Positions 9,017-16,707 of a DNA stretch of 64,000 bases are shown here, in pieces. The notes below the pieces were generated by a model. That model saw only the letters and a program-made list of their open reading frames with translations. It ran no database searches and was not told the origin of the DNA. Position numbers and translations under genes: made by a program. Numbering within the stretch: position 1 is the first letter of the stretch; every line of letters begins with the position of its first letter. Where the stretch lies: positions 1,662,001 through 1,726,000 of the forward strand of contig NZ_CP077093.1 in assembly GCF_014268755.2 (NCBI RefSeq). The letters are read 5' to 3'. This stretch comes from Pseudomonas vanderleydeniana. GTDB taxonomy: Bacteria; Pseudomonadota; Gammaproteobacteria; Pseudomonadales; Pseudomonadaceae.

Positions 9017-9786
9017 TGAACTTCTATGTAAAACTGGCTGACGGATACCGCCCAGGTGTTTTGCCTCAGGTGAAAATACCTGATGGTTGGCGGGAAGGGC
9101 TGGAAATGTTCGTCAAAACTCCAGATGGCTGGCGCACGGTTTGGCGTCGAACCATCATATTCATCAATACTGTCGAACGCTCTGGTGCTAGCGTTTTTGA
9201 ACTCATGGGAAGGCCGACCAAGGCCCGCAATTACATTTTCATCAACCGGGCAACTATCTCGGGAGGCGGGGGAGGATTCTCTCTGCGTACTGGTGTTTTT
9301 CCGACAGGCTCCACGTTGAAAATAGTCAATGAAAGTTACATTCGAGGCGCCGGTGGCGCGGGCGGTTATCCAAATCTGGGTGTTCCCGGCGCCACTGCGA
9401 TATTGCTGGATTTTCCTGTGAGTCTCGACAACCGCAACGGTTACATTTTCGGCGGTGGCGGTGGTGGCGGTTTCATCTACTGGCCCAACACTTTGTACTC
9501 CGGCGGCGGCGGTGGGGCGGGCCTTCCTGGTGGCATGCGAGGTGGCATGTATCAGGTTTCTACTTACGGAGTCGTCTATCCGACCGCTGGCGGCCTGGAA
9601 ACTGGCGGGGCAGGTGGGTACTACTCGGTGGGGTGGAATGGTCCTGCGGGAGGGGCGCCAGGCACTCCAGGTGGTAATTCCACCTATGCGGGCGGCGCAG
9701 GCGGTAACTCAATTGATAAGAAGGGTAACAGCCTGACTTTTGAGGCAGGCAATTCCGCAGATCGACTAAAAGGAAATGTAGTGTGA
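9013..9786 (+). CDS. Glycine-rich tail-fibre tip adhesin
   Basis: A 257-residue protein overlapping fibre 2 by 4 bp. The N-terminus has tandem KxxDGWR motifs (VKIPDGWREG, VKTPDGWRTVWRR), as in proteins that cap fibre ends. From residue ~77 it is built of poly-Gly runs (ISGGGGGF, FGGGGGGGF, YSGGGGGAG, GGAGGY, GGAGGNS) separated by variable loops. This resembles the polyglycine-helix sandwich of T4-type gp38 adhesins, whose loops choose the receptor; that is an inference from pattern, not alignment. Low GC is consistent with lateral exchange. Confidence 0.7.
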   Translation: MMNFYVKLADGYRPGVLPQVKIPDGWREGLEMFVKTPDGWRTVWRRTIIFINTVERSGASVFELMGRPTKARNYIFINRATISGGGGGFSLRTGVFPTGSTLKIVNESYIRGAGGAGGYPNLGVPGATAILLDFPVSLDNRNGYIFGGGGGGGFIYWPNTLYSGGGGGAGLPGGMRGGMYQVSTYGVVYPTAGGLETGGAGGYYSVGWNGPAGGAPGTPGGNSTYAGGAGGNSIDKKGNSLTFEAGNSADRLKGNVV

Positions 9787-10223
9787 GTGTATTTAAAGTT
9801 TTATCTATTTCAGAAAGTGCCGGAACGATGGTCGTTGACTGGGGGGATGTGACGTTGAATCACTATATTCCTCAGGCAATTCTGGCACAACCTGACATCG
9901 AGAGTTCGGCTTTGGTTGAAGTCATTGAGTCAATGCGCCCTACGGTCCAACCTGCAGCTGAAGTGCCTGCGGCGCTACAAGCACTGGTTGAGTCGAAAGG
10001 TGGTGTTGAGGATGAGCGTCTCTGGCGAGACCTAGAGTTGTTCAAGTGGATTGCCATCAGAGACCGTCATCGTGACCAGCTTGAACTCGGTGTAGTTACT
10101 ACACTCACTCCAATGCGGTATACAGATGTATTGGCTTATATTCAGGAGCTGCGTGAGTGGCCACAGTCCGCGGATTTTCCGATAAAGGAAAAGCGTCCGG
10201 TCATTCCTGCGTCTTTGGGCTGA
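9783..10223 (+). CDS. Putative tail fibre/tail assembly chaperone
   Basis: A 146-residue protein. The GTG start at 9783 overlaps the upstream TGA by 4 bp. The C-terminal segment (RDRHRDQLELGVVTTLTPMRYTDVLAYIQELREWPQSADFP...RPVIP) follows the pattern of phage tail assembly chaperones, where a Trp-Pro and Phe-Pro rich end follows a helical arm. The N-terminal half is not recognised. By position it would serve the second fibre module as the 7669-8016 gene serves the first. The exact role is uncertain. Confidence 0.55.
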   Translation: MSVFKVLSISESAGTMVVDWGDVTLNHYIPQAILAQPDIESSALVEVIESMRPTVQPAAEVPAALQALVESKGGVEDERLWRDLELFKWIAIRDRHRDQLELGVVTTLTPMRYTDVLAYIQELREWPQSADFPIKEKRPVIPASLG

Positions 10224-10258
10224 ATATCCATGCGTCTCGTTACTTCTGGGACTTGCCA

Positions 10259-10822
10259 ATGATGATTTCCGAGCAACAACTATTACGCATCATGCCCAAC
10301 GCCGGCCCCAAAGCCGGCGTTTTCGTACCCGCTCTCAACACGGCCATGTCCCGGCACGACATCACCACTCCCAAGTGCATCGCCGCCTTCCTGGCCCAAG
10401 TGGGTCATGAATCCGCGCAACTGCGCTACGTGCGTGAGCTGGGCAGTGACCAGTACCTGAGCAAGTACGACACGGGCACCCTGGCCCTACGCCTGGGTAA
10501 CACCCCGGACGCCGACGGCGATGGCCAGCGCTATCGCGGTCGCGGGCTGATCCAGATCACCGGTCGCAGCAACTACCGTCAATGCAGCCTCGCGCTGTTC
10601 GGCGACGAGCGTCTGCTGCAACAACCGGAGCTGCTGGAGCAGCCGCAATGGGCCGCCGCGTCGGCGGCCTGGTTCTGGGAGCAGCAAGGGTTGAACGGGT
10701 TGGCCGATGCCGACCAGTTCAACAGTATCACCCGCAGGATCAACGGGGGCCTGAATGGCCTCGATGACCGCCTGCAACTCTGGGCGCGGGCGAGGGCGGT
10801 GCTATGCGCCTCCTCGACCTGA
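10259..10822 (+). CDS. Glycoside hydrolase family 19 endolysin
   Basis: A 187-residue muramidase/chitinase-fold enzyme that would cleave peptidoglycan and release tailocin particles. ATG 10259 or 10262 (MMISEQQLLRIMP) is the likely start; the longer frame reaching 10157 overlaps the upstream gene. GH19 hallmarks are visible: the catalytic Glu in FLAQVGHESAQLRY, and the substrate-groove motif YRGRGLIQITGRSNY, then the ASAAWFWEQQGLN and ITRRINGGLNG segments. No signal peptide is seen, so export needs a holin, which is not encoded in this window. It overlaps Rz by 19 bp. Confidence 0.93.
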   Translation: MMISEQQLLRIMPNAGPKAGVFVPALNTAMSRHDITTPKCIAAFLAQVGHESAQLRYVRELGSDQYLSKYDTGTLALRLGNTPDADGDGQRYRGRGLIQITGRSNYRQCSLALFGDERLLQQPELLEQPQWAAASAAWFWEQQGLNGLADADQFNSITRRINGGLNGLDDRLQLWARARAVLCASST

Positions 10823-11340
10823 TCCCGGCGCCTTACCGTCTGTTCGTTGTCGTCGTGCTGCTGGCCCTGGTGGCCGGCGGTTCGGCGGCACTGGCCTGGC
10901 GGATTCAAGGCTTGCGTTATGGCCTGCAACTGGAGCATCAGGCCCGGTTGCAGGCCGACACGCTCCAACAGATTTCCATTGCCGCGGCGACGCAACAGCG
11001 TGCCGAGCAGGACAAGCGCCTGGCCCTGGAACAACAGCTCCAGGCCAGCGATCAAACCCACTCGAAGGAGTTGAACGATGTGCAACAGGATCAGGCTCGC
11101 CTGCGTGATCGCCTGGCTACTGCCGATCTGCGGCTGTCAGTCCTCCTCGACCGCAGCGACCCCGCCAGCGGCTGTGCGCTGCCTGCCACCGCCGCCACCG
11201 GCGGCGTGGTTCATGCAGCCCCACGCGCCCGACTTGACCCGGCGCATGCTCAACGAATTGTCGCCATCACCGACGACGGCGACCGCGCCCTGATCGCCTT
11301 GCAGGCCTGCCAGGCATACGCCGAGAAAGTCTCGCGCTGA
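10804..11340 (+). CDS. Rz-like inner-membrane spanin
   Basis: A 178-residue protein starting MRLLDLIPAPYRL, with one N-terminal membrane segment (residues ~12-31, LFVVVVLLALVAGGSAALAW) followed by a Gln, Glu and Ala rich coiled coil (~35-105). This is the i-spanin layout; spanins fuse inner and outer membranes in the last step of lysis. It overlaps the endolysin gene by 19 bp and contains the complete Rz1 gene in the +1 frame. It closes the tail cluster. Confidence 0.88.
   Translation: MRLLDLIPAPYRLFVVVVLLALVAGGSAALAWRIQGLRYGLQLEHQARLQADTLQQISIAAATQQRAEQDKRLALEQQLQASDQTHSKELNDVQQDQARLRDRLATADLRLSVLLDRSDPASGCALPATAATGGVVHAAPRARLDPAHAQRIVAITDDGDRALIALQACQAYAEKVSR
11078..11293 (+). CDS. Rz1-like outer-membrane lipoprotein spanin, nested in Rz
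   Basis: A 71-residue frame wholly inside Rz, in a different frame. It begins MCNRIRLACVIAWLLPICGCQ: a short signal peptide ending in an ICGC lipobox (an unusual Cys at -2). The mature part is small and Pro rich (ATPPAAVRCLPPPPPAAW), the classic Rz1 composition. Lipid-anchored o-spanin would bind the C-terminus of Rz across the periplasm. Complete embedding as in lambda makes the call strong, though the lipobox is imperfect. Confidence 0.8.
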   Translation: MCNRIRLACVIAWLLPICGCQSSSTAATPPAAVRCLPPPPPAAWFMQPHAPDLTRRMLNELSPSPTTATAP

Positions 11341-11447
11341 CATCCTGACGCAAAGCGTGGCTTGAAAGCCCGATGCGCTCGTGTAGGGTGTTCAACTTGC
11401 ACAGCCATATGCAGACCTCGGCCCTGTGGTTCCGGGCAGACTCGCTG

Positions 11448-11549
11448 GCCTCTTCGCGGGCAAGCCCGGCTCCTACAGGATTCGCGTCGCCCTCAACTCT
11501 GCGTACACCCGGCTCTTGTAGGAGCCGGGCTTGCCCGCGAAAGGGCCCG
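11448..11549. repeat. REP doublet (REPIN) upstream of pncC
   Basis: Inverted arms TTCGCGGGCAAGCCCGGCTC (from ~11452) and GAGCCGGGCTTGCCCGCGAA (to ~11542) lie about 40 bp apart between the spanin genes and pncC. It marks the boundary between the tail cluster and the housekeeping genes. Confidence 0.88.
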
Positions 11550-11604
11550 ATGGGTCTCTCTCAAATCAGGAGAGCATGCGGTTTATTTCAGACAGGAGCG
11601 CAAC

Positions 11605-12105
11605 GTGGACGACATCACCCGGCTTGCCGCCGAACTCGGCAAGCGCCTGCAGACCCTCAAGGCCCAGGTCACCACCGCCGAGTCCTGCACCGGCGGCGGC
11701 ATCGCCGAGGCGATCACGCGGATTCCCGGCAGCTCGGCCTGGTTCGAGGCCGGCTATGTGACTTACTCCAACCAGCAGAAGACCCGTCAGTTGCAGGTGC
11801 CCGAAGTGTTGTTCGGCCAGGTCGGCGCCGTCAGCCGCGAGGTGGTCGAGGCCATGGTCCGTGGTGCCCAGGCCCACAGCGCGGCGCGCTACGCCGTGGC
11901 CGTCAGTGGCGTCGCCGGGCCGGATGGCGGTTCCGCCGAGAAACCGGTAGGCACCGTCTGGCTGGCCTGGGGCGTGGGCGACCAGGTGAGCGCCGAGCGT
12001 CGCCAGTTCGATGGCGACCGTGACGCGGTCCGGCGCCAGACCGTGCAGGCCGCCCTCGAAGGGTTGTTGCGACGGGCGGAAGCAGAAATCGCAAATCAGG
12101 GGTAG
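11605..12105 (+). CDS. pncC: Nicotinamide-nucleotide amidase (CinA C-terminal family)
   Basis: A 166-residue single-domain enzyme that deamidates NMN to nicotinate mononucleotide in pyridine-nucleotide recycling. I chose GTG 11605 (VDDITRLAAELG) because AGGAG lies 6 bp upstream. The family motif TTAESCTGGGIAEAIT with the active-site Ser-Cys region, the SSAWFEAGYVTYSN block, VSREVVEAM and the VSGVAGPDGGS...PVGTVW ending are all present. It precedes recA as cinA does in many gamma-proteobacteria. This is the short stand-alone form without the N-terminal domain. Confidence 0.95.
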   Translation: MDDITRLAAELGKRLQTLKAQVTTAESCTGGGIAEAITRIPGSSAWFEAGYVTYSNQQKTRQLQVPEVLFGQVGAVSREVVEAMVRGAQAHSAARYAVAVSGVAGPDGGSAEKPVGTVWLAWGVGDQVSAERRQFDGDRDAVRRQTVQAALEGLLRRAEAEIANQG

Positions 12106-12132
12106 GCGAGTCGCCAAGGCTGTGGAATAATA

Positions 12133-12148
12133 CTGGCTACTTATACAG
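12133..12148 (+). promoter_or_regulatory. LexA (SOS) box of recA
   Basis: CTGGCTACTTATACAG fits the CTG-N10-CAG consensus of gamma-proteobacterial LexA operators and sits 43 bp before the recA ATG. The flanking TA and GT also fit the 20-bp consensus. Confidence 0.9.
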
Positions 12149-12190
12149 GTGTTGGCCGTCACAGGCCTTATTGATTACGTGAGGACTTTA

Positions 12191-13252
12191 ATGGACGACA
12201 ACAAGAAGAAAGCCTTGGCTGCGGCCTTGGGTCAGATCGAACGTCAATTCGGCAAGGGTGCCGTGATGCGTATGGGCGATCATGAGCGCCAGGCTATCCC
12301 TTCGATCTCCACCGGTTCCCTGGGCCTGGACATCGCCCTGGGCATCGGCGGCCTGCCGAAAGGCCGGATCATCGAGATCTACGGTCCGGAATCCTCGGGT
12401 AAGACCACCCTGACGCTTTCCGTGATCGCCCAGGCCCAGAAAGCCGGCGCCACCTGCGCCTTCGTCGACGCCGAACACGCCCTGGACCCGGAATACGCCG
12501 GCAAGCTGGGTGTGAATGTCGACGACCTGCTGGTTTCTCAGCCGGACACCGGCGAACAGGCCCTGGAAATCACCGACATGCTGGTGCGCTCCAACGCGGT
12601 CGACGTGATCATCGTCGACTCCGTGGCAGCCCTGGTACCGAAGGCTGAAATCGAAGGCGAGATGGGCGACATGCACGTGGGCCTGCAGGCTCGCCTGATG
12701 TCCCAGGCGCTGCGCAAGATCACCGGTAACATCAAGAACGCCAACTGCCTGGTCATCTTCATCAACCAGATCCGCATGAAGATCGGCGTGATGTTCGGCA
12801 GCCCGGAAACCACCACCGGTGGTAACGCGCTGAAGTTCTACGCTTCGGTCCGCCTGGACATCCGCCGTACCGGCGCGGTGAAGGAAGGCGACGAAGTGGT
12901 GGGCAGCGAAACCCGTGTCAAGGTCGTGAAGAACAAGGTGGCTTCGCCGTTCCGTCAGGCCGAGTTCCAGATCCTGTACGGCAAGGGCATCTACCTCAAC
13001 GGCGAGATGATCGACCTGGGCGTACTGAACGGCTTCGTCGAGAAGTCTGGTGCCTGGTACAGCTACAACGGCAGCAAGATCGGTCAGGGCAAGGCCAACG
13101 CGGCCAAGTTCCTGGCGGAGAACCCGGACATCGCCGCCGCGCTGGAGAAACAACTGCGTGACAAGCTGTTGAACACCAACGCTCCTGCGGACTTCAAAGG
13201 CAGCGCCACTGCCGACGAAACCGAAGACGATCTGGCTGACGCCGATATCTGA
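12191..13252 (+). CDS. recA: Recombinase A
   Basis: A 353-residue RecA: DNA-dependent ATPase for homologous pairing, and coprotease for LexA and phage/pyocin repressors. ATG 12191 ([13 protein letters not shown]) is preceded by GAGG at 12181; the frame is open further upstream only through the promoter. Walker A GPESSGKT at residues 65-72, the Walker B strand [10 protein letters not shown] with Asp143, and the conserved [11 protein letters not shown] and [13 protein letters not shown] segments are intact. Regulation is by the LexA box. RecX follows after 8 bp. Confidence 0.98.
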   Translation: MDDNKKKALAAALGQIERQFGKGAVMRMGDHERQAIPSISTGSLGLDIALGIGGLPKGRIIEIYGPESSGKTTLTLSVIAQAQKAGATCAFVDAEHALDPEYAGKLGVNVDDLLVSQPDTGEQALEITDMLVRSNAVDVIIVDSVAALVPKAEIEGEMGDMHVGLQARLMSQALRKITGNIKNANCLVIFINQIRMKIGVMFGSPETTTGGNALKFYASVRLDIRRTGAVKEGDEVVGSETRVKVVKNKVASPFRQAEFQILYGKGIYLNGEMIDLGVLNGFVEKSGAWYSYNGSKIGQGKANAAKFLAENPDIAAALEKQLRDKLLNTNAPADFKGSATADETEDDLADADI

Positions 13253-13260
13253 GTGAACCG

Positions 13261-13728
13261 ATGAGCGCCGTACTGGATACCCCGGTCGCCGTACGGCGTG
13301 CTGCAATGGACCTGCTCGCGCGACGCGAGCATGGTCGAGTCGAGCTGACGCGCAAGTTGCGTCAGCGCGGCGCCCCGCCTGAACTGATCGACACCGAACT
13401 CGACCGTTTGACGGACGAGGGACTGCTGTCCGAATCCCGTTACCTCGAAAGCTTCGTTTCCTACCGCGCCCGTTCCGGCTACGGCCCCTTGCGTATTCGC
13501 GACGAGTTGAGCCAGCGTGGCTTGCAACGTTCTGATATCGAACTGGCCCTGCGCGAAAGTGGCTTCGACTGGCAAGCCCAGTTGGAGGAGACCTGGCGCC
13601 GCAAGTTTTCCGGGCGTCTGCCCGCCGATGCCCGTGAGCGTGCCCAGCAGGGCCGCTTCCTCAGTTATCGGGGTTATTCCATGGACATGATCGGCCGCCT
13701 GTTGAGCGGCCGAGGACTGGATGACTGA
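13261..13728 (+). CDS. recX: RecA regulator RecX
   Basis: A 155-residue, highly charged helical protein that caps and limits RecA filaments. It starts 8 bp after the recA stop and is probably cotranscribed and SOS induced. The repeated three-helix pattern of the family is visible ([72 protein letters not shown]; each shown here is abbreviated in sense). Its stop abuts the stop of the convergent LOG gene. Confidence 0.95.
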   Translation: MSAVLDTPVAVRRAAMDLLARREHGRVELTRKLRQRGAPPELIDTELDRLTDEGLLSESRYLESFVSYRARSGYGPLRIRDELSQRGLQRSDIELALRESGFDWQAQLEETWRRKFSGRLPADARERAQQGRFLSYRGYSMDMIGRLLSGRGLDD

Positions 13729-14847
13729 TCAGGTTGCCTTGATCGGTTCCCGCATGCGCGGCTGCGCGGACACCGCCGGCTTGCTCCAGTTTTCCGGCTG
13801 GTTGATGAAGTCCACCAGTTCGCGCAGGCGTCCCTGGTCCCGTGCGGTGAAGTGAAACGCCAGCCGTGACAGATGGCTGAACTGCGGCTCGTCGTGTTCC
13901 TGGCCCGCATAGCCATGTTGATGGAAACCACCACTGACGCACAGGTCGGCGAAGCGCTCGTCGAGTTGAGCCAGGACCTGCTCGCTGAGCGGGTGATTCA
14001 TGCGAATCACGAACTGGTTCTTCAGCCAGCGGCTGGAGTGGAAGTTGCTGTAGAACTGGTTGATTTCCGCTACGGCCTCGTCGGCGCTGTACACCAGGCG
14101 GGCCAGTTTCAGGTCGTTGGGCAGGATGTAGCGGTTGGCTTCCAGCTGGTTGCGGATGAAGTCGATGGCGCTCTGCCAGAAGGTGCCGCCGGGTGCGTCC
14201 AGCAAGACCACGGGGACCAGCGGACTCTTGCCGGTCTGGATCAGGGTCAGCACTTCCAGCGCTTCGTCGAGGGTGCCGAAACCGCCCGGGCACAGCACCA
14301 GCGCGTTGGCCTCCTTGACGAAGAACAGCTTGCGGGTGAAGAAGAAGTGGAAGGACAGCAGGTTGACGGTGCCGTCGACGGTCGGGTTCGCATGCTGCTC
14401 GAAGGGCAGGGTGATATTGAAGCCGAGGCTGTGTTCCAGACCTGCGCCGGCATGGGCGGCGGCCATGATGCCGCCACCGGCACCGGTGATGACCATCAGG
14501 TCGGACTTGGCCAGTGCCGCACCCAGCTCACGGGCCTGGGCATACAGCGGGTGCTCGACCGGCGTGCGGGCGGAGCCGAATACGGTGACCTTGCGGCGCC
14601 CCTTGAACTGGTCAAGGACGCGGAAGGCGTTTTCCAGTTCGCGCAGAGCTTGTAGCACGATCTTGGCGTTCCAGCGATTGCGGTCGTCCTGGGCCATGCG
14701 CAGGACAGTCAGCATCATGTCGCGATAGAGCGGGAGGTTGGGGCTGTCAGGGGCAATCTGTTCGAGTTGTTCTTCGACCTGCTTCGTGAGGTCGACACCG
14801 TTGTTCTGGAAATGACGGGACAGCAAGTCATTCGGTTCATAAGGCAT
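13729..14847 (-). CDS. LOG-family Rossmann-fold nucleotide hydrolase (TIGR00730)
   Basis: A 372-residue protein. The start at 14847 (MPYEPNDLLSRHF) has AAGGAG 7 bp upstream. The core carries the two LOG motifs: GAGGGIMAAAHAGA and LCPGGFGTLDEALEV (PGGxGTxxE), which in related enzymes hold the catalytic Arg/Glu used to remove ribose 5-phosphate from nucleoside monophosphates. Extra N- and C-terminal helical regions make it longer than plant-type LOG proteins. Substrate is unknown here. It is convergent with recX, with adjoining stops. Confidence 0.85.
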   Translation of the reverse strand: MPYEPNDLLSRHFQNNGVDLTKQVEEQLEQIAPDSPNLPLYRDMMLTVLRMAQDDRNRWNAKIVLQALRELENAFRVLDQFKGRRKVTVFGSARTPVEHPLYAQARELGAALAKSDLMVITGAGGGIMAAAHAGAGLEHSLGFNITLPFEQHANPTVDGTVNLLSFHFFFTRKLFFVKEANALVLCPGGFGTLDEALEVLTLIQTGKSPLVPVVLLDAPGGTFWQSAIDFIRNQLEANRYILPNDLKLARLVYSADEAVAEINQFYSNFHSSRWLKNQFVIRMNHPLSEQVLAQLDERFADLCVSGGFHQHGYAGQEHDEPQFSHLSRLAFHFTARDQGRLRELVDFINQPENWSKPAVSAQPRMREPIKAT

Positions 14848-15137
14848 GTAATGTCTCCTTCTACACAGAACCTCTGGCGCGGCCGAAATCGTCGCCGTCG
14901 CCGCGACACTGCATGTGTCGCTGTACATCCAGTCTGATGCCTTTGCATGACAACTGGCCCATTGATCATGGGCCCAGGACGGCTTGTCGGCAACCGCTTG
15001 TTGCTGCGCGGAGCGTGATTTGCACCGCTCGTCAGAAGCCCTGTCCCGGGCTTCCGGCTCTGATTTACTTAAGCTGGAGTCGACGGCAAACGTCGCATGG
15101 GATTGGCCGGTTCAGGTGCTCTGCACGGAGGCGAGGA

Positions 15138-15332
15138 ATGGAGAGGGTGACACTGGAGGTCGATGCCGAGTTGTATCGGCTGTTGCGGATGGCTGCCCGG
15201 GCCAATCAGCTCAGCTTCGAAGAGGAGTGCCTGCGCCGCCTGGAAGGCGCGGACCGGCGCTCGCGCTACCTGCAGGCACTGGTGGCGGAGCTGCGCGCCG
15301 ATGATGAACAGCAGCGCCAGGCCCGGCAGTGA
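15138..15332 (+). CDS. Small ribbon-helix-helix-like protein (64 aa)
   Basis: MERVTLEVDAELYRLLRMAA followed by RANQLSFEEECLRRLEG looks like a short beta strand and two helices, the ribbon-helix-helix pattern of small DNA-binding regulators. The C-terminus is charged (ELRADDEQQRQARQ). ATG 15138 follows GGAGGCGAGGA. It has no toxin partner next to it. The stop codon shares a TGATCA palindrome with the stop of the convergent gene. DNA binding is an inference. Confidence 0.65.
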   Translation: MERVTLEVDAELYRLLRMAARANQLSFEEECLRRLEGADRRSRYLQALVAELRADDEQQRQARQ

Positions 15333-15758
15333 TCATTTTTTCTTCGCAGGCGTTTCTTTCGGGCAGTCGCTTTCCACGAAATGAGCGGAAGCGACGGGGC
15401 GATTGCTCTTGTTCTCGGTGAATTCGTAGCGCATCACCGCACCCTGGGCCATCAGCTTGCGATAGTTGGGGTTGCGGCAGACGCTGGCACCCAGTTGCAG
15501 GTAGACCGCCTTCGGGTTGGCGCGCATGCTTTCGGCGTAGTCGGACTGCACGCTGAGGTGGTCGATCAACTGGTTGCCTTCGACCGTGTAGGCGACTTCT
15601 AGGATGTTTTCGTTGAGCTCGCGAGGCAGGGTTTCGTTGCTCTTCTGCGCAACGTCCTTGAGCATCTTGTTCAGTTCGAAATCTTTCAGCGATGCCGCCT
15701 GGGCACTGAAAGGCAGCGCCAGCAGAAGGGCGATGGACGGGACGGTAAGGCGCAGCAT
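15333..15758 (-). CDS. Secreted protein of the PA3611-like quorum-sensing-regulated virulence factor family
   Basis: A 141-residue protein with a signal peptide (MLRLTVPSIALLLALPFSAQA) and a Lys-rich C-terminus. Start 15758 is preceded by AGGAG. The body (LKDFELNKMLKDVAQKSNETLPRELN...VYLQLGASVCRNPNYRKLMAQGAVMRYEF...VESDCP) carries two Cys that may form a disulfide. I recall the P. aeruginosa counterpart PA3611 as also lying near recA, which supports the family assignment. The biochemical function is not known. Confidence 0.6.
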   Translation of the reverse strand: MLRLTVPSIALLLALPFSAQAASLKDFELNKMLKDVAQKSNETLPRELNENILEVAYTVEGNQLIDHLSVQSDYAESMRANPKAVYLQLGASVCRNPNYRKLMAQGAVMRYEFTENKSNRPVASAHFVESDCPKETPAKKK

Positions 15759-15987
15759 GCAACTCTCCTGGTTCGGTAACTGGTGCTTCGACCCGTTACC
15801 GGGCTGTGCGTTCAGTGGTCGCGAAGTATAGAGGGCCGTTGTCAGGCCTACTAGCTCGCCGCTGAATGAAAATGCCGACAGGGCGCGGCTCAAACCCGCT
15901 GGCTGGCTCTGTTAGACTGCGCGGATTTTTACCGTTGCGAGTCGTATTCTTCGTGTCCAACCTTGTCCCCTGCCGGCGTCGCTGCCC

Positions 15988-16707
15988 ATGAGCCACGCTG
16001 TTTCCCGCCTGCGCACGGAGCGCCTGGCTCGCGCAAAAGCGCCGTTCACCGCTCGAGGCTCACGGGCCGAACGCTGTGAGCGTTGCCGTGTGATTCCGCA
16101 GTTCTGCCTGTGCGACTGGCTCCCGCGGGTGCCGGCGCGGTCGGCAATCTGCCTGCTGATGCATGACGTGGAACCGATGAAACCGAGCAACACCGGTTGG
16201 CTGATCGCCGATGTCATTGGTGACACCACGGCGTTCAGTTGGTCACGTACCGAAGTCGACCCGCAATTGCTGGCGCTTCTGGACGACCCGCAGTGGCAGC
16301 CGTTCATCGTGTTCCCCGGGGAGTTCGTCGCCCCGGAACGGGTGGTCACCGAGGTGCAGCCGGTGGAGGGCAAGCGCCCCTTGTTCATCCTGCTGGATGC
16401 GACCTGGACCGAAGCGCGCAAGATGTTCCGCAAGAGCCCGTACCTGGAACGCTTTCCGGTGTTGAGCCTGGAGTCGGAGCAGTTGTCACGCTACAAGCTG
16501 CGCCGCTCCAAGCGCGACGATCACTTCTGCACCGCGGAAGTCGGCGCCCTGTGCCTGGAGTTGGCCGGTGACACCCGGGCCGGCGAGGCCGTGAGCGCCT
16601 TGCTGGAGGTCTTCACCACCCATTACCTGGGGGCCAAGTTCCAGTTGCCACTGGATTTCGACGACGAAGCCCATCGCCAACTCAGGCCGTTTCTGCCGGC
16701 TCCGTAG
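15988..16707 (+). CDS. tapT: DTW-domain tRNA-uridine aminocarboxypropyltransferase
   Basis: A 239-residue enzyme of the TapT/YfiP family, which installs acp3U at tRNA position 47 using S-adenosylmethionine. Four Cys in the N-terminal pattern CERCRVIPQFCLC probably bind zinc. The name-giving DxTW motif is present in LLDATWTEARKM, with KPSNTGWLI, VFPGE and LSRYKLRRSKRDDHFCT as further family blocks. The C-terminus overlaps the convergent EamA gene by 26 bp. Confidence 0.9.
   Translation: MSHAVSRLRTERLARAKAPFTARGSRAERCERCRVIPQFCLCDWLPRVPARSAICLLMHDVEPMKPSNTGWLIADVIGDTTAFSWSRTEVDPQLLALLDDPQWQPFIVFPGEFVAPERVVTEVQPVEGKRPLFILLDATWTEARKMFRKSPYLERFPVLSLESEQLSRYKLRRSKRDDHFCTAEVGALCLELAGDTRAGEAVSALLEVFTTHYLGAKFQLPLDFDDEAHRQLRPFLPAP

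Noticed and set aside
1-11340. A complete integrated prophage
   Set aside because: No capsid, terminase, portal, integrase or attachment site was seen on this side, and the cluster abuts pncC-recA; a tailocin is more likely, though the upstream half is unseen.
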